From NCBI GenBank assembly GCA_025890175.1, contig JANPYM010000012.1, forward strand, positions 213,785 to 277,784: a stretch of DNA of 64,000 nucleotides, read 5' to 3'. The DNA is from Ciborinia camelliae. Its lineage: Eukaryota; Ascomycota; Leotiomycetes; Helotiales; Sclerotiniaceae. Shown piece after piece: positions 57,613-64,000 of the stretch (positions are counted from its first letter, which is position 1; each line of letters starts with the position of its first letter). Under the pieces are notes generated by a model. It was given only the letters and a program-made list of their open reading frames with translations. It searched no databases and was not told the origin of the DNA. The position numbers were made by a program, and so were the translations under genes.

Positions 57613-58415
57613 AGGGTTTGCGTGTCCAGTCGGGAATGGAATAGGTTAGATTGCGTACTAGAGAGATTGAAAGTGTGATGGGAAATGGGGAAATATCAGT
57701 ACTGAGGGGGGTTCTCAAAAGGAACAAACTGAAATACCTTTGATATAAGTTTAGCGTGTATGGATGAATATCGGTAGTTGTATCATTACACAGAAATGAC
57801 ATTCTCAAGTAGCGTAGAGTATTTGTAGACAAAAAATACTTATAAGCGGTGGACTTTTCCTCAACCTCCTATTCCACTTATTCTCCGCGGTATAGTAGCA
57901 ATAGGGGATGAGTTAGCCGAGTGAAACGAAAACATGCTATTCTTGCATCAAATATCATAACCAATTATTGAAAAATAAATGCAAGTAGTGAGAGAGATGT
58001 CGCTTCGAATCGTAATCAGGAGCCAACCTCATCGGGAACCCAAACGCCTTATTAAGCCCTCTCCTTAACCTTCTCCCCACACCCCATGGAAGCAGAAAAA
58101 GGTGGATTTCCTGCATAGATGTTACAGATACTGGATTATTTGTAGATTTGGAGATAGGAGCGTTTGGAAAGCATAAATCTGATTCGGCTATTGGAAACCA
58201 AGCACCTAGTTTAAGAGCTAGGAACACATTCATATGACTACAATAGATGTTGAGATTTATCGAGGAATCTCAATTTTTGTGCTATTGGTAGTCCGTCATA
58301 AAATCCGCAGAATCAACACCTCTATACATTTATCCAAACCAAAGTTAAGGAAAAGAAAGCTCAAGTAAAGTCGTAAATCATCAGCTCTGTCACAAAAAAT
58401 CCCCCCACACCCAAT
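57613..58415. other. intergenic, small unsupported frames
   Basis: A minus-strand frame at 57955-58233 (92 codons) has no domain and no clear promoter or splice context. The rest is noncoding by inspection. Confidence 0.45.
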
Positions 58416-58760
58416 TTAAACACTCTGTTGGGTCTGTTCCACCTTTCTCTTAGCTTTTCGCTCGCATAGTTTCTTCACATGATTCCATGCACGAAACGCA
58501 ATCGCAGTAAGCCATCTCCAGGTAAGAAGCCACATATACTGAGCAACACGCCAGCTGGAAGGCGTTGCATTTTGCTCATTTGCAAGAACAGGCTCAGTTA
58601 ACCCTACCCCTCGCTCTTTCCATTTGTGAAGCTTGTCTTGCCAATATCCTCGCTGGTTTTTTGGCTGAGTCAGTTGAGAAGAAATGTTTCGCAGTTCTTT
58701 CAATGATTCTCTTAGAAGCTCGGTCAGCCCTTTGAGCTCTGCATTATTTGCCATCGTCAT
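58416..58760 (-). CDS. small protein with one hydrophobic helix, unknown function
   Basis: A single-exon frame of 114 residues starting MTMANNAELKGLTELLRESL. The N-terminal 35 residues look like an amphipathic or coiled-coil helix. An aromatic segment, VAQYMWLLTWRWLTAIAFRA (about 72-91), could insert in a membrane, and the tail is very basic (KKLCERKAKRKVEQ). No family is recognised. Composition and continuous openness favour a real gene, but there is no independent support. Confidence 0.45.
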   Translation of the reverse strand: MTMANNAELKGLTELLRESLKELRNISSQLTQPKNQRGYWQDKLHKWKERGVGLTEPVLANEQNATPSSWRVAQYMWLLTWRWLTAIAFRAWNHVKKLCERKAKRKVEQTQQSV

Positions 58761-59455
58761 TGTAGTAAGTATAGATGTCTAGCTGAATTAATTCTCTATC
58801 ATTCTTTCATATCTCTTCTATTCTATTATGATTGCTTATATCTTGTGCGGCGTAGAATATGCAGCCGCAAGCTGCATATGCAGTACCACCCCAAATATTC
58901 CATCACTTTCTAAAATTTCTACAAGAGCCTCGTTATTCGATACCTCATTTTATAATTGAAGGGTTATTGGTAGATACTCTGAGTAGGGTATAGAAGGGAT
59001 GGTGCGGGGTAGACAATATCCATATGTATATAGGTACCTACCGAGCACCTGTTCTTGAATCGACCTCCCTTTCCTTCTTACAATCAAGATAACCTTCCTT
59101 TTAAGAAGACGCGAAAAAACAGAACATTGACTATCTGAATCTTGATCTTGGATCCTCAAGTTTGGAATCTGAGAAAGTATGTTTTTCTACCCACTCTATT
59201 CTTCCCTTCTCTGGCCCTTGTGCTCTCATTCCCAACCTTTTTCATTTCTTGTATCACATCATAGAGCTAGCTAACATTCGTTACTATTGTAGAAATCAAA
59301 CTTAAAGTACACCACACCTTATCTTACCCTTCACGCGGGCCAGTGTATTTGCACACCTCCACGCTCCGCTACATTAGGACATACTCATCAAACTACCAGT
59401 ATCTCCCACCTCAAGCGACCCATTTCCCGCTCGAGAAACAAAAACGCAAACAAAA
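58761..59455. other. intergenic, contains a 9-base inverted repeat
   Basis: ATATGCAGC (58857-58865), loop CGCAA, GCTGCATAT (58871-58879) is a perfect inverted repeat. No gene is seen. The final part is the upstream region of the small secreted-protein gene. Confidence 0.5.
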
Positions 59456-59943
59456 ATGAAACCAGCACTTCTTCTCGGAGCTGGAGCTCTTACAATTCTC
59501 ACTAGTATTCCGACAACAACAGCAGGACCCGTTACATATGGAGCCTGTCAATCAGGCTGTGCAGTTGTAGTGATGGCTTGTTATTCCGCTGCTGGGTTTA
59601 CGGTATGTTATCATTAATATTGACTTACTTGTATCGTATTTCTTTTCTGATATCATTCGTTTGCATCCATCTAATCACCTCCCCTCATATTGCCAATCCC
59701 CTTCCTTTCCTCTCCTATCATTTCCTATCTTCCCAGCCATCTCCTCCATTCAAACTTCTCTTCTCACCACTATACATTTATTTCCTCATCTCACTTCACT
59801 CCTACTAACCATCATCTCCTTCAATAATTTAGTGGGGAGCAACTCTTGGAGCAACAGCCCCAGCAACGGTCATAGCATGTAACGTGGCATTTGGAAAGTG
59901 TTCTGCGACGTGTGCTGGGTTATTGTTGGCGCCTACTCCTTAA
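59456..59943 (+). CDS. small Cys-rich secreted protein
   Basis: Exons 59456-59602 and 59833-59943 give 85 residues; the 230-base intron (GTATGT to TTTAG, phase 0) is long for this window. MKPALLLGAGALTILTSIPT followed by TTAGP is a signal peptide. The mature protein of about 60 residues has six Cys in the pattern GACQSGCAVVVMACY ... IACNVAFGKCSATCAG, with Ala/Gly-rich helical stretches between. This resembles the small fungal family sometimes annotated as zygote-specific-like (Zys3-type). That assignment is from memory and uncertain. Size, signal and Cys content fit an effector-like or wall-associated protein, with no evidence for which. Confidence 0.8.
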
Positions 59944-61169
59944 TTTTTGAGGGTAAGGATGTACGACATTGGAACCTCGTGGGAAAGTAGAGGGAATCAG
60001 AGGGAGTGAAAGAGGAGAAATGAAGTTGATTTTTTATGGAAGGGGAAGGGGAAGGGTTTGGGAAGGGTAGGTGGATGTATCACGAGACCACGACACACGA
60101 GACAACGATTTTATTTTACGATAGTATGTGGATATTCGGAAAGCGGGGAGAAGAGGGGGAACTAATAGCCATGTTATATTATACTGGCAGAATGTTTAGG
60201 ATTTAGGATTGGGACATGGCATTGGAGTTGGAGTTTGAGTTGATGTATATGCTTTAGTTTCCGATGGGGAGCTTAATAACTTATTATTCCTACGTATATC
60301 AAGTGCGCATTGCGGTGCGATAATATAAATATGATATGGGAAGGTTCATTTGGCTTAGGTGCATACGCCGCCCCTCGCATACACCAGACCTCCACCTCGC
60401 TTATCCAGTCACGACAGTTACGTCACCTCTAGAATGCCATTTCTCTCTATCTCATCCTCCTACCAATCCACATAGTTCCTACCTTTACTAGCACAGCCCA
60501 GCAACCATAACCCGCAAACTCGAGTATATTGTATCACCCCCCGAGGCTTGGTTAAGATTCCATCGGTCTCTACAAGAGCCTCGCCTTGTTATCAGTGAGT
60601 TGCTAAGAGTAGAATTTTGATTTCAGTGGATCTCGCGTTTCACGATCTAGTCTCAACTTCAAAGGTTAGAAATTTCGGAAAGATTCCAGATGATTATCGA
60701 TTCTCTTTGTGCCACAGGAAAGTTCTCGACTAGAATCTTCTTGAATATGTATATAATGCTTCAAATGACACACATTTCTTGTTTTATCTCGAATTTTCGA
60801 TGACTAATAATTTGATCAATAGTCAAAATTTATCCAGACATTGGAGGAATAGTCTTGGTGCTCTATGTATGTCCTCGAAAATTACCTTGAGATAAAACTA
60901 TTATTTATAAATATATGGAATGGCATTCCTGGTAAACCGTTTCAATAAAATTCATTCATAGAATGGGCAAAATTTCGACCAAACCAACAGACAACAGTAT
61001 TAGCCTTTTGAACTCCATTTTCCTGGACGATATTATGGACTCCAAGCTCTACTACTTTGTCATCACAGACCGTGAACGCCAAAACATGAATACGCATGGT
61101 TTCCTTCGCGCCAGGCAAGAGAATCACAACATATTGCCCTTTTCCTTCTTCCCTGCAACCTAAGGAGCC
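59944..61169. other. intergenic, no convincing gene
   Basis: GGGGAAGGG runs near 60040-60070 follow the secreted-protein gene. Overlapping frames on both strands at 60942-61163 have no domain content. Confidence 0.5.
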
Positions 61170-61496
61170 ATGAACTCATCCACGCAACGACCAAGTCACT
61201 CTTCTGCAACGCCCGATCCCGCAGATGTTGGTGCCACACTGATATCCAACGACACCATGCGCGAAGTTACCGAACTGAACCTCGAAAACGACGAGCTGAG
61301 AAACGAAATAAGACAATGCCGCGAAACTATGACGATGGTTCGCGACACTTTGGAAATGATGATTGATGCAGCGGAAAGAATGGAGAAAAGTCAACAAGCA
61401 TGGGTAGTATATTACAACCGATTGAAGTGGTTCCAGACGAGATTAAAGGGGGAGATGACAGCAGCAAAGGAAGATGCAAGAATAGGGGTTGAATAA
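61170..61496 (+). CDS. small coiled-coil protein
   Basis: A single-exon frame of 108 residues. The first 25 residues are Ser/Thr/Pro-rich (MNSSTQRPSHSSATPDPADV). Residues about 30-100 form one long predicted coiled coil with heptad hydrophobics (LNLENDELRNEIRQC, METMVRDTLEMM-like pattern, MEKSQQAWVVYYNRLKWF). No known domain. The next in-frame stop is preceded by a coherent charged helix, which argues for a gene, but I have no family match. Confidence 0.45.
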   Translation: MNSSTQRPSHSSATPDPADVGATLISNDTMREVTELNLENDELRNEIRQCRETMTMVRDTLEMMIDAAERMEKSQQAWVVYYNRLKWFQTRLKGEMTAAKEDARIGVE

Positions 61497-62224
61497 CTTG
61501 CGAGGGAGAATGAAGCTTTGAAGAGGTGGAGCCTACGTACCTGGATATTTCATATCTCAGAAACAAATATGGTTGCGACTTCTGGGTAGCTAGTTGATTT
61601 GGTCTAAATGGGTTGAAGTGCATCTCGGTCTAAAAGCGATGGCACTTATCTCTATGAATGAAGCTGTGAAAACATGTGAATATCGACAAGTGTGGTGAGC
61701 CTCCTGTCCAATCCGGGGTTCCTTTTAAAATAAAAATATCCAAACGCCGCTACAGTATTATGATTGGAAGACTGGCCGTATTAAGAGCACAGCGGTAAAG
61801 GAGGAGGGCGGCAGAAAGAGAACATACGAATTTCAAAGTGGGTCCCCCAAAAAGACATTCCCTCTCCGCCTCGCTTAACATGATATATACATCAAAACAA
61901 CCTCACTACATTCATCAAACACCCCATCGTGTCGCCTTGGCGCAGTTGGCAAACCAACTGTTCTGTAACCACTTTCGAGTGGGTGGGGTGTTTGATACTA
62001 TAAAACGGACAGATTTGACCCCATATCGAAGGGTTCTGCTAGTAATAAAATCCTATCATTATGGGGATTTTCCCAAGCGCCCGCGGGGCGCTTGGTTTTT
62101 GCCTTTTTGAAAGTCAGGTCGGAAGTGAATTTGGGAAATGTGGAGTAGGAGGGGCGCATGCATAGAGTAGGTAGATAGATATGAAATATTATTAATGTTA
62201 TTAATTATTACTTTTAGCTCTCGA
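61497..62224. other. intergenic containing a structured element
   Basis: Apart from the foldback element at 61914-62100 no gene is seen. It separates a small plus-strand gene from the convergent GH78 gene. Confidence 0.5.
61914..62100 (+). ncRNA. candidate structured, possibly Pol III-type element
   Basis: A perfect 13-base inverted repeat, ATCAAACACCCCA (61914-61926) and TGGGGTGTTTGAT (61984-61996), encloses a 7-base-pair hairpin CAGTTGG-CAAA-CCAACTG (61943-61960) and a 5-base-pair hairpin CCACT-TTCG-AGTGG (61969-61982). TGGCGCAGTTGG (61938-61949) matches the Pol III A-box consensus and is tRNA-like, and CTTTCGAGTGG (61972-61982) is a poor B-box match. Downstream, CCAAGCGCCC (62073-62082) and GGGCGCTTGG (62086-62095) form a 10-base-pair hairpin followed by TTTTT (62096-62100). 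Transcription and function are inference; a tRNA-derived relic is the main alternative. Confidence 0.4.
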
Positions 62225-64000
62225 TCAATAGGTCATTGTTACAGTCCAATTTCCCCCAGCTATCTCTTCAATCATGTACCTTCCACTCGTCAAATTACCC
62301 GTCTCAATTTGGTGGGTCATCGCACCTGTCATCTCATCCTTCCTCTGCAAAGTCATCGTCGCTGTTTTATTAGTATATGGCACACTAATTGAACCCTTTG
62401 TACCGGCTGGAGTCGTAATATCAATACTTCTCAGTCTTCCATCATCTGTGCCCGTGACCTTAACCGCATAACTACCAAAAGAAGTCTCAAAGCCCGCCTC
62501 CACAACCGTCAAACCCCCCAAATTTGGAGCCACACGCCAAGTCTTCCCAGCACCACTCGTAACCATCAATCCGGCTCCATGAAACGTAAGTGCGGACGTA
62601 GGACCAGTACTCCAACCATGAGCATGCGAGACTCGAGGATCGTTTGTATATGGTGCATAGTGCAAACTACCATCGGTGGAATATCCTTCAATAAATGTAC
62701 TATTCGTCATGCGTGGATCATCGAGCATGAAATCTCCCCACATGAATTTAATCATCTGAACGGCGCGATCGGCTCGGCCGGCTAGATAGTGCGCTTGGAT
62801 TTCAAACCCACTGACGAAGGGGGAAACAACATTGCCACCGCCCTCCGGAGCTGGAGCACCGTATTTATTCCAACGGGCAGCTAGGGAGTTGGAGACTAGA
62901 AGTGCTCGGGATGGAGAGTCTACCAGGCCTGAGAAAATGGACCAGGCGTTTCCGTCTTGGGGGTGGAGGGTTGTTAGAGGGAGGGAGTCATTGTCTCGAT
63001 ATAGATTTGCGGCGTCATCCCAAAGATTGGCGTTCACCGCAGCTTTGATACCAGCGGCGTAATCTGCCCACGACGAAGTGAAGGACGAATCATTGAGAAT
63101 TTGGGAGAGTTTCGTGCCAAGATTGAGAGTGTAGTAGAGGATAGAATTTGCCTCGATATTATGACCGCCCATGCCAACTCGGAGCCAATCAGGGTTATCA
63201 TTGGGAACATACGCCATCTTCGATTCATCGATGAACCCCAACGATAAGTTCATTCCCAGCTTAAATTGTCCCCAATGTTCCTGCAGATATTCGACGTCGC
63301 CGGTAAATAGGTAGTAATCGTGGATATCGATGAGTGAATGGAGGTGATAAGTAAAGCTCCAGGTTTTGATGGTTGTGGAAAAAGGAATCCCGGCATATGG
63401 TAGTGCACCTGATGCATTTTGGAGTACCAACAATGAGTCTAGAGAATTCTTGATAGCTATCATGTCATTAGTTGAGACGAACACCGAGGGGCCAGAAATT
63501 GCTATGTCTCCGGGCCATACGAGACGATCTCTCTTGGCTCCATCTACAAGGACACTGGTACCATCTGATAATCACGGTTAGTTTTTTCCCCGTATCACAG
63601 GAAGAGACATACTAGCGATGGTGTAATTATTCCACCATGTTACAGGTTCAGTGATAGTACTATTTGAATTGATGATGCCCAAATGAGCCAAAGAATCCCC
63701 AGCTGTGGGATCAATAGTACACATATCATTAGTGTAAGCTCCAGCATACCATACTCGGTTAACCTGATCGTCATTGCTATGGAAGTATCCCGTGTAAGAC
63801 CTGAGTTCGTTTTCCGCTTTATGGGGTAAAGCCGTGTATTGAATAGTCAAATTTGAGACTTCAACCGACCCGGAGGTGTTATGATAGACGTTCAGATATC
63901 TGAAGCCACCTCGTTGGTGCTTCGTTTCTGCTTTGTAATAGCCGTCGCTCGTGACTGGAAACCATAAAGCTTCATCGATGCCTGCATCAGCCGTGCCGTC
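62225..64000 (-). CDS. GH78-type alpha-L-rhamnosidase, 5' end beyond window
   Basis: The gene reads leftward. Exon 64000-63613 (open at the edge) joins exon 63564-62225 in phase 1 (GTATGT donor, TATCAG acceptor). About 575 residues are visible. The upstream part has a beta-rich stretch (HQRGGFRYLNVYHN) and RVWYAGAYTNDMCT. DGAKRDRLVWPGD at 63544-63506 is the catalytic-region signature of GH78 six-hairpin enzymes. Next come HLHSLIDIHDYYLFTGD and PDWLRVGMGGHNIEANSIL. The (alpha/alpha)6 barrel continues with SPFVSGFEIQAHYLAGRAD, and the C-terminal beta domain ends GGNWTVTMTY. Such enzymes release terminal L-rhamnose from plant polysaccharides and glycosides and are usually secreted. Several NxT/S sites are present. 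The signal peptide, if any, lies outside the window. Confidence 0.93.

Noticed and set aside
61931..62000. A tRNA gene
   Set aside because: The A-box-like TGGCGCAGTTGG is tRNA-like, but no 3' D-stem strand pairs with GCGC, no 7-base-pair acceptor stem forms, and the B-box match is poor.

Overview
This window looks like chromosomal DNA of a filamentous ascomycete. The genes are interrupted by short introns (about 45-75 bases) with GTRNGT-type donors and CTAAC/CTRAY-like branch sites. The recognisable products are typical of Pezizomycotina: PEX7, an MSS116-type mitochondrial DEAD-box helicase, CSN12, 2EXR-domain proteins, a DUF6590 protein, a salicylate-hydroxylase-like monooxygenase, a berberine-bridge-type oxidoreductase and a GH78 rhamnosidase. 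The style of the proteins suggests Leotiomycetes (Sclerotiniaceae-like). That placement is inference from memory, not a search result. I rebuilt exon structures by hand, joining frames only where splice sites and codon phase agreed.

Layout. 1-5.8 kb: a 2EXR-like gene running off the left edge, a DNA-repair dioxygenase of the AlkB type with CUE-like and GRF extensions, and PEX7. 6.4-14.7 kb: a gene-free island of about 8.3 kb. It consists of a one-directional array of about 35 copies of a short conserved core (GATATGCAACCAAAC) between highly divergent spacers, followed by pyrimidine-rich low-complexity DNA. 15.0-20.8 kb: three minus-strand genes (MSS116-like helicase, a membrane protein of unknown function, a double GFA-domain protein). 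22.4-24.4 kb: an eight-exon FAD monooxygenase. 25.1-28.8 kb: a divergent pair, a putative regulator with a CX2C...CX2C N-terminus and a DUF6590 protein. 29.8-34.6 kb: three tandem 2EXR paralogues with 3'-end debris between them. 36.1-41.2 kb: a secreted FAD oxidoreductase, a Cys-rich single-pass membrane protein and a small gene. 43.3-45.0 kb: CSN12. 46-52.5 kb: mostly decayed sequence with a broken Pth11/rhodopsin-like gene, a small Gln-rich gene and AT-rich tandem repeats. 52.5-57.6 kb: a protein with two chromodomain-like strands and a large conserved fungal protein of unknown function. 58.4-61.5 kb: small genes, including a Cys-rich secreted protein. 61.9-62.1 kb: a compact foldback element with an A-box-like motif and a T5 run. 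62.2-64 kb: the 3' part of a GH78 gene running off the right edge.

The housekeeping genes (PEX7, MSS116, CSN12) are interspersed with accessory genes. I see no biosynthetic cluster, intact transposon, rRNA gene or convincing tRNA gene. The least explained features are the 6.5-kb core-and-spacer array with its internal strand-composition flip, and the foldback element at 61.9 kb.
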